From Anaerolineae bacterium (GTDB lineage Bacteria > Chloroflexota > Anaerolineae > 4572-78 > J111), in NCBI GenBank assembly GCA_023151115.1, contig JAKLJP010000014.1, positions 108,857 through 172,856 of the forward strand: 64,000 nt of DNA. Reading direction: 5' to 3'. Below the pieces are notes generated by a model. The model was not told the DNA's origin, did no database searches, and saw only the letters and a list, made by a program, of their open reading frames with translations. This document shows, piece after piece, positions 53,994-63,302 of this stretch. Positions within the stretch are counted from its first letter, which is position 1. Every line of letters starts with the position of its first letter. A program made the position numbers and the translations under genes.

Positions 53994-55136
53994 ATGGCCG
54001 GCCAATTAAAGGAGTATTTGCAAGACCCATTTCTGAACCAGATGTACAGCCAGATCAGGCAGGCGGGACCGCTTAAGTCTATTCTGGTGGATATTACCCA
54101 TGTCTGCAATATTCGCTGCCAGGGCTGTTACTTTTTTGCCGAGGAGATGGACAAAAACAAAGCGCCCAGGGATGAAGCTGAATTTGACGCCTTTATCGAG
54201 CGGGAGAAAGCGCGCGGCACCAATTTTGTTTCGGTCGCGGGCGGCGAACCGAGCCTGATGCTGAACCGGGTCAAAAAGATTTACGACAACTTCTGGATCA
54301 TGGTTGTCACCAATGGGCTGCGCCGCATCCCCTATGAGGGCTTCGAGAATATGCCGATTGCCGTTTCGGTTTGGGGCGACCACGAAACCGATAAGGTCCT
54401 GCGCGGCAGCGGCAAACGCGACATTTTTGCCAGGGGGCTGCAGAATTATAAAGACGACCCACGGGTGTTATGGTATTACACCACCACCACCGGCAACGCC
54501 CACCAGATCGAGGCTGTGGTCGAGGAGTGTGTGGCCAATGGTAACTATGTTCTGTTTAATTTTTACGGCGACCTCTCGCATCAGGGCGGCAACATTGACC
54601 ACCAGCGTGGCTTTGAGGAGGTGCGCCGCCAAATCAACCGCATGATCGAGCGCTACCCGGACCGGATTTTGCTCTCCTCTTACATTAGCCAGGTGGTCTC
54701 CAGCGGCCGGCTGTACAATGAAAACTGGGGCTATGAGGTTTGTTGCAGCCTCAGCGCCGATAATGAAATCAATCGGGAGCGCCTCCAGAACGGCAAGCCT
54801 TACAATCTCCATTTTCGAGCCTACAACCCCAACCTCACCTCCACCCGGCGCTGCTGTATCGGCGAGGCGCGGGATTGTTCGACATGTTACGATGTGTGGG
54901 CCCATTTTTCCTGGATCATGCTCAATATGAAAGCGCATGTTAATTCCAAACAGGAGTTTACCAATTGGCTGACGACCATGTACCTCTTTTACCTGATCAA
55001 CCGGATTATTGATTTTGAGGCCGGGGTCAAACTGCTACCCCAAATCCACCAGCGGGTAAGCGGTGACTCTATTGCGCTTGAGAAATTTAAAATGAGACTG
55101 CCTCTACCCCAGGAGCAGCCGGCGCTGAACTGGTAA
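53994..55136 (+). CDS. Radical SAM protein with C-terminal cysteine cluster
   Basis: 380 residues. The radical SAM motif CNIRCQGCY (Cys38, Cys42, Cys45) binds the catalytic cluster, and GGEPSLM follows as in the SAM-binding strand. The layout and VVTNGLRRI / YVLFNFYGDL segments resemble HpnH-like or heme/PQQ-type enzymes. The C-terminal half has CCSLSAD and RRCCIGEARDCSTCYD, enough cysteines for an auxiliary Fe-S cluster as in SPASM/twitch proteins. Substrate unknown. GGGGGG lies seven bases before the ATG. It is transcribed toward the giant kinase gene but with a 240-bp gap that holds a palindrome. Confidence 0.9.
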   Translation: MAGQLKEYLQDPFLNQMYSQIRQAGPLKSILVDITHVCNIRCQGCYFFAEEMDKNKAPRDEAEFDAFIEREKARGTNFVSVAGGEPSLMLNRVKKIYDNFWIMVVTNGLRRIPYEGFENMPIAVSVWGDHETDKVLRGSGKRDIFARGLQNYKDDPRVLWYYTTTTGNAHQIEAVVEECVANGNYVLFNFYGDLSHQGGNIDHQRGFEEVRRQINRMIERYPDRILLSSYISQVVSSGRLYNENWGYEVCCSLSADNEINRERLQNGKPYNLHFRAYNPNLTSTRRCCIGEARDCSTCYDVWAHFSWIMLNMKAHVNSKQEFTNWLTTMYLFYLINRIIDFEAGVKLLPQIHQRVSGDSIALEKFKMRLPLPQEQPALNW

Positions 55137-55159
55137 TAGGTAAGCATCCAAAATTGACT

Positions 55160-55232
55160 TCCCGTTTTGAGTTCCTATCAGTTCCTTTAGTTCCCTGGGA
55201 ACTTATAGGAACTTGGGGGAACTTATTTTTAG
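55160..55232. repeat. GAGTTCCTATCAGTTCC palindromic repeat, copy 2
   Basis: GAGTTCCTATCAGTTCCTTT AGTTCCCTGG faces GGGAACTTATAGGAACTTGG and GGAACTTA. Related to the repeat upstream of the Clp-like gene (26855-26925). Confidence 0.75.
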
Positions 55233-55377
55233 ACGATCACTAAGTTGAGGCCAGTTTCCCAACCCGCAGCTTAACCAGCATTAATAGCCTATTGACCTTA
55301 CGTGTATTCCTGAGTAAACTATAACCTGTAAAGCTTCCCCACCCGTCGAACATCTTTCAGTGGCACAGGAGGTTTTT

Positions 55378-58300
55378 GTGCATAGTCAAGCTGCCCATAA
55401 CCCTGACCTGGGTGTTTCTGTCACCATTCCTAATTACCAATTGGTGCAGATTTTGGGTGAAGGTCGTAACGCCGTAGTTTACCAGGCGTATCGGCAGCAC
55501 GACCCTGACCGGCAGCCGCTCACCCTAAAAGTTTTCAAGGATATTTATCCTTCCCCCAGCCAGCAAGCCCGCTTTCAACACGAACTGCGGGTCATGCAGC
55601 GGCTCGACTCGCCCTACCTGGTCAAAGTTATCAACCTCGAAGAGCAGGCCGGCGTCTTTATCCTGGTCAGCCATTACGACGGCCTGCGCTCGCTCCGGGA
55701 GTGGTTGGCCCAAACCCCGTTCTCGGTTGAACTTTTTCTCAAGGCCGCCATACATTTGACCCGCGCCCTGGAAGACATTCATCGCCAGGGGGTCATGCAC
55801 GGCGATCTGAAACCCAGCAATATTTTGATTGACCCCGCCGCCGATACGGTCAAATTGACCGACTTTGGCATGTCCCGTATCCTGGAACGGCAGTTGGCCT
55901 ATTATCCCGACAGCCTGGCCGGCACCCTGCCTTACATCTCTCCCGAACAGACCGGGCGCACCCAAAAGCCGGTGGATTACCGCAGCGATTTTTACTCTTT
56001 AGGGGTGACGCTGTTCCAGTTGGCGACCGGACGTTTACCGTTTGAAGTCAAGGATCACCTGGCTCTGATTCACGCTCATCTAGCCGTCGAAGCGCCCCAG
56101 GCGGCGGCCCTTAACCCCGCTTTGCCCCAGCCGCTCAGCGATCTGATTGCCCAGCTTATGGCCAAAAACCCCGAAGACCGCTACCAGGAAGCCGCCGCCA
56201 TTCGGGCCGACCTGGAACATTGCCTGGCTGAATGGCAGGCCAGCGGGGCCATTGCCCCCTTTACCCTCCGTACCGCCGACCGCCACCGCCGTTTCGAGGT
56301 TTCCCGCAAACTGTATGGCCGCGAGGCCGAGCTGCAACGCCTGACCGAACTGCTCCACAGCCTGGGGCAAGGCCCGCCCAGCCTGACCCTGGTGGCCGGT
56401 TCCGCCGGCGTTGGCAAATCCTCGCTAATCCAGGCGCTCCAGCCGGCCATTGTGGCCATTCGAGGGATGTTTGTGGCCGACAAATACGACCACCTGCGGC
56501 AGCGCAACATTCCCTACAGCGCCCTGGTGCGAGCCTTGCAAATATTACTCCGGCGGCGGCTGCGCGAGCCGGCTGAAACCCTGAACCTCTGGCGAGAGGC
56601 GCTGCAAACCGCCGTCGGCGTTAACGGCGCGGTTATCAGTGAGGTCATCCCGGAGCTGGAACTGCTGCTTGGGCCTCAGCCGCCTGTCCCCACCCTACCG
56701 CCCGACCAGGCCCAGGGCCGTTTTACCACCACCTTTATGGAGTTTGTCCGCGCCTGCGGCAGCCCCCGGCAACCGCTCATCCTCTTTCTGGATGATTTGC
56801 AGTGGGCCGATGAGAGCAGCCTGGACTTTCTGCAAGCCCTTCTGGCCGACCCTCAACCGGCCCATCTCCTGATTATTGGCGCATATCGAGATGCGGAAGT
56901 GGGGCCGGATCACCGCCTCAAACGGTTGATCGCAACTCTAACCAGTCTGGGCCGCCCGCCCGATCAGATTGATTTAGCGGCGCTCGATGTGGCCTCGGTC
57001 AGGCAACTGCTGGCCGATACCTTATTATTCCAACGCCGCAACGGCCAGTCGCTTGAACCGCTGACCGATTTGCTGTATCAAAAAAGCAGCGGCAACCCCT
57101 TCTTTATTACCACCTTACTGCATACTCTCCATGAGAACGGCCTGCTGACTCTGGCCGACTCAAACCAGGGCTGGCATTGGGACATGGCTGCCCTTCAACA
57201 GGTCCGCCTGAGCGATAACGTGATTGATCTGCTGCTCCAAAAGTTGGACCGGCTGCCGCCGGCTACCCTGGATTTGCTTAAGCAAGGCGCTTGCCTGGGC
57301 AATACCTTTACCCTGACTACCCTCCACCTGGTCAGCCAGCTTGATTTTGAGACGCTGTATACCCGGCTAGAGCCAGCCATCCAGGCCGACCTGATTCGTC
57401 AGCAAGGGGATACCCTCAGTTTTGAGCACGACCGGGTGCAGGAAGCGGTTTACCTTTTACTCCCCGAGCACGAACGGCAGCAGCACCACTGGCAGATTGG
57501 GCAATTGCTGCTCGATCATTACGATGAACAAACCCTCGAAGAGGAGCTTTTCACGGTAGCCAACCAGTTAAACCAGGGCCGCAGCCTGGCCTATGATCCG
57601 GCCATGCGCGCCCGGCTGGTCGAGTTGAATTATCAAGCCGGCCTTAAGGCCCGGAATAGCATTGCTTTTGACGCTTCGCTGGCCTATTTTGAAATCAGCC
57701 GGGAGTTACTCTCCGCCGAGAGCTGGCAGCGTGATTACCCTCAAACATACCGGGTCTGGTCTGAGTTGTTGATGGCCCAGACGCTCCTCCTACAGCATGA
57801 GGCCGTCTTTGCTACCGCCGACGTGATTCTGGCGCACGCCCAATCCGATTTGGACCGCGCCCGCTGCTACCGCCGGCTGGTTTCGCTGCACGCCTGGCAA
57901 AGCAATTTTGCCCAGGCTCTGGCCGTCGGCAATCAAGCTTTGGCCCTGTTTGACCAGCCGCTCCCCGAAGACAAACAGGTTGCCCGCCAAGCTATTGGCG
58001 AAGTGATGAAACATGTGCTGACCCAGTTGACCGGCCCGGAAGCGATTCTCAATTTGCCGGAAATGACCGATCCTGCGGCGCTGGTCCAGTTAGAAATTCG
58101 CCACGAATTGACCCCGGCCCTGTATCGCACCTCGGCGGAACTGCTGGTGCTTAATAATCTGCAAATGATCCGGCTGGCCCTGACCTACGGCAGCCATCCG
58201 GCCCTGAGCATTGCCTTTGTGGGCAGCGCCGTCGCTATGATCGTGCAGGGCCAGTTCAAGCAAGCGGTCTTCTTCAATCAATTGGCCGCCGGGTTGTGGC

Positions 58301-60582
58301 AGCGCTACCCCACCGCTTTTGAAACGGCTCAAAATATTGTGGCGGCCAGTTGGAGTTCGCCGGTGGTGCTACCCAATCTGGCCGCCATCCGCCGTCAGAA
58401 CGAGTGGGGCCAGCAGCTTTGCCAAAATGTCAGCAACATTTTTTACTGGGGCACCTCCTACTGCCTGCAAGCTTTGACCGACTTGATTGACGGCCAAAAT
58501 TTCAGCCAAACTTTGACCGCAGCCCAGGAGGTTCACGATCATTTCTTTCAACGTCATAAAGTTGAACGATACCGCCAGTTTATCGTTACCGTCATCGAAA
58601 CTTATCTTAAACCCTTGCTTGGGCTTGAAGCGGTCAATTTAGAGGGGTTAGAACAAGAATTGGTTAAGGCCCAGTTCTTTCACTGCGTTTTTCACCTGCA
58701 TATTTTCACCGGCATGCTGCGCTATACCTTTGGCGATTACGCCGCTGCTTTAGACCACCTGACGAAAGCCAAAGAAACAGCCGCCAGCCAGCCCGCGGGA
58801 TTGTTCAACCCCATCTGGCAAATTTACCAGGTATTGGCGATGCTGGCGCTGGCCCAGGAAGAAGATGCAGGGGAGCAGGGGAGCGGGGGAGCAGAGGAGT
58901 TGTTGTTGAAAGTTGAGGCGTTGAATGAATACAGCGCCACCTTCAAACCCTACACCGCCTTTGCTCGCGCTGAACTGGCCTATACCCGCCGTGACCCGCA
59001 CTGGCACTCGGCTTACTTTGCTGCCATCGACCAGGCCACCGCGGCCGAGTACACCCTGCTGTTGGCGCTAATCCACGAACGGCTGGCCCGGCACATGCTA
59101 ATCGCCGGCTATCGCGCCGGGCGGGGCCATTTGGAGGAGGCCCTTTTCTTGTTTGAACAGGTGGGCGCAGCGGCCAAAACTCAGCAGCTTCGCCAGATGT
59201 ATGCCTTTTATTTGCGGCCCACTTCCAGCCGCGAACCGGCTGGAACTCTGTCTTCCACCAGCAGCACTGTCAGTACAGAGAGCAGTCAAGACAGCAGCCA
59301 AACCCTCCCGGCGCTGCACCGCGACCTGGATACCTATGCCATTGTCAAGGCCAGCCAGGCGATTTCCAGTGAGATTGACCTGGAACGGGTTTTGAATATC
59401 GTCATGCGCACCCTGGGTGAAGTTTCGGGAGCGGAGTCGGCTTTGCTGATTTTAGAGCAGGATGACCAGCGGTTGATTCGGGCGCGTTACCAGGCCCGCC
59501 ATAATCAGGTTGTTGCTGGCCTGGACGATGCTTTGCCCATCCGTAACAGCGGCCTGCTCAGCGAGGAAGTGGTCCGCTACGTTCACCGTACCCGCCAAAC
59601 CCTGCTCCTGGACGATGCCCACCTCTCTGGCGAGTTTACCAACGACCCCTACATCCAGGCTAAACGGGTGCGCTCGGTGCTGTGCGAGCCGATTCAGGAG
59701 CGGAACCGGCTGATTGGCAGCATCTACCTGGAAAACAATCTGAACTCGCACGCCTTCACCCCGGAACGGGTCGAAGTGGTCCGGCTGCTGGCCACTCAGG
59801 CGGCTATTTCCATCAGCAATGCCCAGGCTATTGTCGCTCTGGCCGAACAGGAACGGGTGCAGCACGAGCTGCGTATTGCCCGTGAGGTGCAGCTTAGTTT
59901 ACTGCCACAGCAAGCGCCGCGCTACCCTCACTTCGAAGTTACCCAAAATTCCTATCCGGCCCGCCAGGTGAGCGGCGATTTATACGGCTATTACCAGCGG
60001 CCCAATGGCGGCTTGGCCATCGCAGTGGGTGATGTGACCGGCAAAGGGATGCCCGCCGCTCTGCTGATGGGCGCGGCCGTAGTCGCCCTGGCCGGCGCCA
60101 TCGAGGCTGATCTTTCCCCTGCCGAAACATTGACCCGCACCGACCGGGTTTTGCAGCCCTTTCTGGATACCCGCCAAAATGTGGGCCTCTGCCTGGCTTA
60201 TTTCGAGCCAGGCCAGATGCACGTAGCCAATGCCGGGGCGATTGCGCCCATTGTGCGGAACAAAAAGGGGACGCGCATGCTGCTGGAAGTGGGTGGTCTG
60301 CCCTTGGGGACACATCTTTCCGGCCAGTTTCCCTATGAAAACTCGGTCATCCCCCTGGCGGCCAATGATATTATTATCCTGACCACCGACGGCCTGGTGG
60401 AAGCCACCAATGCGGCCGGCGAGATGTACAATTTTGACCGCTTTGAGGCGGCCATAACTGCCGGACCCACCCACGATGCCCAGGCCATGCTCGATCATCT
60501 GTTGGCCCATTGGCGCAGCTTTGTCGGCCAGACCGAACAGCAGGATGATTTAACAATAGTGGTGGTTAGAGTTTCAGAATAA
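55378..60582 (+). CDS. Giant Ser/Thr kinase-AAA ATPase-GAF-PP2C phosphatase fusion
   Basis: About 1734 residues. Order: protein kinase (about 15-280), AAA/STAND-type ATPase (Walker A GSAGVGKSS near 345, Walker B LILFLDDLQWAD near 472), a long TPR-like helical region (about 700-1290), GAF (about 1320-1488) and a SpoIIE-type PP2C phosphatase (about 1498-1734). The kinase has HGDLKPSN where HRD is usual, so it is a non-RD kinase; DFG near 162 is kept. The phosphatase has GDLYGYY, GDVTGKG, TTDGL and DDLTIVV, so it should be active. The kinase-ATPase-GAF core is known with a histidine kinase at the end; here a phosphatase replaces it. The start is GTG at 55378, with AGGAGG five bases upstream. Confidence 0.92.
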   Translation: MHSQAAHNPDLGVSVTIPNYQLVQILGEGRNAVVYQAYRQHDPDRQPLTLKVFKDIYPSPSQQARFQHELRVMQRLDSPYLVKVINLEEQAGVFILVSHYDGLRSLREWLAQTPFSVELFLKAAIHLTRALEDIHRQGVMHGDLKPSNILIDPAADTVKLTDFGMSRILERQLAYYPDSLAGTLPYISPEQTGRTQKPVDYRSDFYSLGVTLFQLATGRLPFEVKDHLALIHAHLAVEAPQAAALNPALPQPLSDLIAQLMAKNPEDRYQEAAAIRADLEHCLAEWQASGAIAPFTLRTADRHRRFEVSRKLYGREAELQRLTELLHSLGQGPPSLTLVAGSAGVGKSSLIQALQPAIVAIRGMFVADKYDHLRQRNIPYSALVRALQILLRRRLREPAETLNLWREALQTAVGVNGAVISEVIPELELLLGPQPPVPTLPPDQAQGRFTTTFMEFVRACGSPRQPLILFLDDLQWADESSLDFLQALLADPQPAHLLIIGAYRDAEVGPDHRLKRLIATLTSLGRPPDQIDLAALDVASVRQLLADTLLFQRRNGQSLEPLTDLLYQKSSGNPFFITTLLHTLHENGLLTLADSNQGWHWDMAALQQVRLSDNVIDLLLQKLDRLPPATLDLLKQGACLGNTFTLTTLHLVSQLDFETLYTRLEPAIQADLIRQQGDTLSFEHDRVQEAVYLLLPEHERQQHHWQIGQLLLDHYDEQTLEEELFTVANQLNQGRSLAYDPAMRARLVELNYQAGLKARNSIAFDASLAYFEISRELLSAESWQRDYPQTYRVWSELLMAQTLLLQHEAVFATADVILAHAQSDLDRARCYRRLVSLHAWQSNFAQALAVGNQALALFDQPLPEDKQVARQAIGEVMKHVLTQLTGPEAILNLPEMTDPAALVQLEIRHELTPALYRTSAELLVLNNLQMIRLALTYGSHPALSIAFVGSAVAMIVQGQFKQAVFFNQLAAGLWQRYPTAFETAQNIVAASWSSPVVLPNLAAIRRQNEWGQQLCQNVSNIFYWGTSYCLQALTDLIDGQNFSQTLTAAQEVHDHFFQRHKVERYRQFIVTVIETYLKPLLGLEAVNLEGLEQELVKAQFFHCVFHLHIFTGMLRYTFGDYAAALDHLTKAKETAASQPAGLFNPIWQIYQVLAMLALAQEEDAGEQGSGGAEELLLKVEALNEYSATFKPYTAFARAELAYTRRDPHWHSAYFAAIDQATAAEYTLLLALIHERLARHMLIAGYRAGRGHLEEALFLFEQVGAAAKTQQLRQMYAFYLRPTSSREPAGTLSSTSSTVSTESSQDSSQTLPALHRDLDTYAIVKASQAISSEIDLERVLNIVMRTLGEVSGAESALLILEQDDQRLIRARYQARHNQVVAGLDDALPIRNSGLLSEEVVRYVHRTRQTLLLDDAHLSGEFTNDPYIQAKRVRSVLCEPIQERNRLIGSIYLENNLNSHAFTPERVEVVRLLATQAAISISNAQAIVALAEQERVQHELRIAREVQLSLLPQQAPRYPHFEVTQNSYPARQVSGDLYGYYQRPNGGLAIAVGDVTGKGMPAALLMGAAVVALAGAIEADLSPAETLTRTDRVLQPFLDTRQNVGLCLAYFEPGQMHVANAGAIAPIVRNKKGTRMLLEVGGLPLGTHLSGQFPYENSVIPLAANDIIILTTDGLVEATNAAGEMYNFDRFEAAITAGPTHDAQAMLDHLLAHWRSFVGQTEQQDDLTIVVVRVSE
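58865..58902. repeat. G-rich repeat in frame in giant kinase gene
   Basis: GCAGGGGAGCAGGGGAGCGG GGGAGCAGAGGAG encodes AGEQGSGGAEE and matches the left-arm words of the palindrome in the 1343-residue kinase (14895-14990). Only one arm is present. Confidence 0.65.
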
Positions 60583-60866
60583 CCTTATTAATCTGAGTTC
60601 GGAGTTTCGGTAAATCGCACCCCTTTCGACAAGCCCTTCGACAAGCTCAGGAAGTTCTCAGGACACGCTTCGATACGTGCTACTCGGGATGCGATAGAGA
60701 GCCGAAAATCATCCTTCAATACACCCTTTCGGGCTACCTCGGCTCAGCCCAAATGCGCTCCACCGGCCCGGAAGACAGTCGAAAATCACCCTTCGATACG
60801 CCCTTTCGGGCTACTCAGGATGATTTTCGAGCTAATTTCAAAATGTTATCAGCTAACGCTACCTGA

Positions 60867-60900
60867 CCCTTCAAATACCCCATGGATTTGAAGGGTTTTT
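60867..60900 (+). terminator. Rho-independent terminator after the giant kinase
   Basis: CCCTTCAAAT (60867-60876) pairs perfectly with ATTTGAAGGG (60886-60895), followed by TTTTTG. It ends the transcript from the kinase gene and isolates the next operon. Confidence 0.9.
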
Positions 60901-60924
60901 GATTCCAGGCAATCCAGAAAAGTC

Positions 60925-60953
60925 TTGACAACCCCCAGGAAAAGATTTATAAT
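60925..60953 (+). promoter_or_regulatory. Perfect consensus sigma-70 promoter of the copper/metal operon
   Basis: TTGACA (60925-60930), a 17-base spacer and TATAAT (60948-60953). All twelve positions match the consensus and the spacing is ideal. Transcription should start near 60960, giving a leader of about 75 bases. Such promoters are strong, so a repressor may be needed; no operator was identified. Confidence 0.85.
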
Positions 60954-61034
60954 CTGGACAGAGAATTTAGTTGTGGCTAAAAATTTATTTAGTCATTTAT
61001 AAAAAGCGTTTCATCAGAAATGGGGGGTAAGTTT

Positions 61035-62081
61035 ATGAATAAAGATGTCTCCCGGCGCGATTTTTTGCGTGCCGGAGCGCTCACTGTATTAGGCACGGCT
61101 GGGGCCGTTGCATTAGCCCAAAGGGGGAAACAGGCCGAGGCCGCCCCACCGGCTCAAGAGGGGCATCATGGTGAAGAACCTTATGCGTCACATGGTATGC
61201 CCGATACCGTAGGTGAGGTAGACCATGAGCGCAACGGTTTTCATCCCACCGATATTTTGACCGACTTTGACTACGGTAAAGTTTCAGAAGAAAATGGGCA
61301 GACCGTACGAGTGTATGATTTTGTGGCCGTGGACAAAATGATTGAGGTCGTGCCCGGCATTGAGTTCCCGGCCTGGACTTACAATGGCCGCATTCCCGGC
61401 CCGACTATTCGCTGCACCGAAGGAGACCGTATCCGCATCAACTTTACCAACGGCAGCACCCATCCCCACACCATCCATTTTCACGGCATCCACACCGCCC
61501 AAATGGACGGTGTGCCAGGCACAGGGCCGGGCTTGATCCAGCCAGGTCAGAGCTTTATTTACGAATTCGACGCCGAACCGTTTGGCCTGCATTTGTATCA
61601 CTGCCATGCTTTTCCGCTGGCGCGACACATTGCCAAAGGGCTGTACGGGGCGTTCATCATTGACCCCAAAGAAGGCCGGCCCCCGGTTGACCATGAGTAC
61701 GTGATGGTCATGAACGGCATTGATATAGACTTTGATGACGCCAACGACTTTTACGCGGTCAATGCCATCCCTTTCCATTTCCAAAAGCATCCGATCCGTT
61801 TCAAGGCTGGCGAGAAGGTCCGCATTTATTTGGTCAACATCCTGGAATTTGACCTGATTAACTCTTTCCACCTGCATGCCAACTTTTTCCATTACTATCC
61901 CACCGGCACCAGCCTGACCCCCAGCGAGTACACCGACACTATTATCCAGGGCCAGGCCCAGCGCGGTATCCTGGAATTTTCCTACAGGTTTCCCGGCTTG
62001 TACATGTTTCACCCTCACGTAACCGAATTTACCGAACTGGGTTGGTCGGGCCATTTTGAAGTCACCGAGCGAGAGGTGTAA
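61035..62081 (+). CDS. Tat-exported two-domain multicopper oxidase
   Basis: 348 residues. The Tat signal SRRDFLRAGALTVLG precedes two cupredoxin domains. Copper ligands are visible in HTIHFHGIH (about 146-153), YHCHAFPLARH (about 189-198), FHLHANFFH (about 278) and FHPHVTEF (about 325). The type 1 copper Cys sits in the first domain (HCH) and the last motif lacks Cys, as in type C two-domain oxidases and NirK. It may oxidise metal ions or act on nitrogen compounds; the substrate is not known. The ATG at 61035 has GGGGGG upstream. It is the first gene behind the consensus promoter, four bases before the ZIP transporter gene. Confidence 0.88.
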   Translation: MNKDVSRRDFLRAGALTVLGTAGAVALAQRGKQAEAAPPAQEGHHGEEPYASHGMPDTVGEVDHERNGFHPTDILTDFDYGKVSEENGQTVRVYDFVAVDKMIEVVPGIEFPAWTYNGRIPGPTIRCTEGDRIRINFTNGSTHPHTIHFHGIHTAQMDGVPGTGPGLIQPGQSFIYEFDAEPFGLHLYHCHAFPLARHIAKGLYGAFIIDPKEGRPPVDHEYVMVMNGIDIDFDDANDFYAVNAIPFHFQKHPIRFKAGEKVRIYLVNILEFDLINSFHLHANFFHYYPTGTSLTPSEYTDTIIQGQAQRGILEFSYRFPGLYMFHPHVTEFTELGWSGHFEVTEREV

Positions 62082-62085
62082 TCCT

Positions 62086-63282
62086 ATGGCTAATCAAACT
62101 GCGCCTCTGGAAAAACAAAGCTCGTTTGGCTTGGTCACAGCGTTTTTGCTCATCCTGCCCCTGATTCTCTTGGGTGGCGTCATCGCTCTTTTTTTGAGGA
62201 CAGGGGGTGGATTGGACCTGGCTGCGCCAGCGCCCGTCGAAGCACTGACCGTCGAGCGGACCATCCTTAAGCCGGGCAGTATTGAGCTGGTGGTGCGGAA
62301 CAGCGGGCCCGAAGCATTGACCATTGCCCAGGTTAACATCAATGAAGGTATCTGGCCGTTCACCGTTTCACCCAGCCCGACCATTCCCCGTCTGGGAGAG
62401 GCCACCGTCCAAATCCCCTATCTGTGGGTCGAGGGTGAAGCCTATGCCATCACTCTTTTCAGCAGCAACGCCATTGCCTTCGCTGCCGAAATTCCGGTTG
62501 CCTTTACCACCCCCGAGCCAACCGGCAGTACGTTTTGGAGTTTTGCCCTGATTGGTCTTTACGTGGGCGTCATTCCAGTGTACCTGGGTATTTTCTGGTT
62601 TCCGGCGCTGCGACAGTTGGGCCGGCGCTGGCTGGTCTTTCTCCTGGCCATTACTGCCGGACTGCTCATTTTCCTGGGGTTAGACACTTTGGCCGAAGCG
62701 TTGGAGCAAGTGGAAGCCGTGCCTGGTCCTTTCCAGGGGATTGGCCTGATTGGAATTGGGGCGGTGGCGACTTTTATGCTGCTGGAGGTCATCTCCCAGC
62801 GCCAGGTGGCCGTAGGCCGGAGTGAGGCCGAGCAGCGGCTAAATTTGGCCTTCCTGATCGCCACCGGCATTGGCCTGCACAACCTGGGCGAAGGGCTGGC
62901 GATTGGCGCGGCCTACAATGTGGGCGAAATCGCGCTCGGCGCGTTTCTGGTCGTTGGTTTTATCATCCAGAATATTACCGAGGGCCTGGGCATCATCGCC
63001 CCGGTTTTGCGCGACCGGCCCAGCCTCGTCAATTTGGCGCTCCTGGGACTGCTCGGCGGCGGCCCGGCCATTGTAGGGGCCTGGATTGGCGGTTTTGCCC
63101 CCTCACCCACGCTGGCTGTGTTCTTTCTGGCGATTGGAGCCGGAGCCATTTTTCAGGTAACCTATGAAATCGCCAAGCTTATTCGCAAGGATACCGCCCA
63201 ATCGCCCATGCCCATGACCATTTTTGGCGGCGTTATTGCCGGCATGGCCCTCTTGTGGGTAACTGGATTATTGATTAAGTAG
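62086..63282 (+). CDS. ZIP-family metal transporter with extra N-terminal beta domain
   Basis: 398 residues. The N-terminal 150 residues contain one membrane helix and a beta-rich extracytoplasmic domain (VERTILKPGSIELVVRNSG), similar to cupredoxin-like ligand domains. The C-terminal part is a ZIP transporter with about eight helices and the metal-site motif HNLGEGLAIGAA near 265 plus QNITEG. ZIP proteins usually import zinc, iron or manganese. The extra domain is not in typical ZIPs. GAGAGG precedes the ATG. It follows the multicopper oxidase gene by four bases and precedes the cytochrome gene by 20, so all three form an operon. Confidence 0.88.
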   Translation: MANQTAPLEKQSSFGLVTAFLLILPLILLGGVIALFLRTGGGLDLAAPAPVEALTVERTILKPGSIELVVRNSGPEALTIAQVNINEGIWPFTVSPSPTIPRLGEATVQIPYLWVEGEAYAITLFSSNAIAFAAEIPVAFTTPEPTGSTFWSFALIGLYVGVIPVYLGIFWFPALRQLGRRWLVFLLAITAGLLIFLGLDTLAEALEQVEAVPGPFQGIGLIGIGAVATFMLLEVISQRQVAVGRSEAEQRLNLAFLIATGIGLHNLGEGLAIGAAYNVGEIALGAFLVVGFIIQNITEGLGIIAPVLRDRPSLVNLALLGLLGGGPAIVGAWIGGFAPSPTLAVFFLAIGAGAIFQVTYEIAKLIRKDTAQSPMPMTIFGGVIAGMALLWVTGLLIK

Positions 63283-63302
63283 AAACAGATGAGGTTTTGC
63301 GA

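Larger units (their letters stand above)
60583..61034. other. Gap with CCCTTCGACAAGCTCAGG repeats, terminator and promoter
   Basis: About 450 bp. From 60620 to 60835 it holds CCCTTCGACAAGCTCAGG and two copies of a GAAAATCAxCCTTC...CCCTTTCGGGCTAC word, a common dispersed repeat class. A terminator (60867-60900) and a consensus promoter (60925-60953) follow. Confidence 0.75.

Noticed and set aside
53994..55136. Radical SAM gene considered as hopanoid enzyme HpnH
   Set aside because: The SAM motif and layout are similar, but the C-terminal cysteine cluster and absence of hopanoid genes do not support the name.
61035..62081. Multicopper oxidase considered as nitrite reductase NirK
   Set aside because: Type 1 site placement is similar, but the gene is paired with a ZIP transporter and a generic cytochrome and no denitrification genes are seen; left without a symbol.
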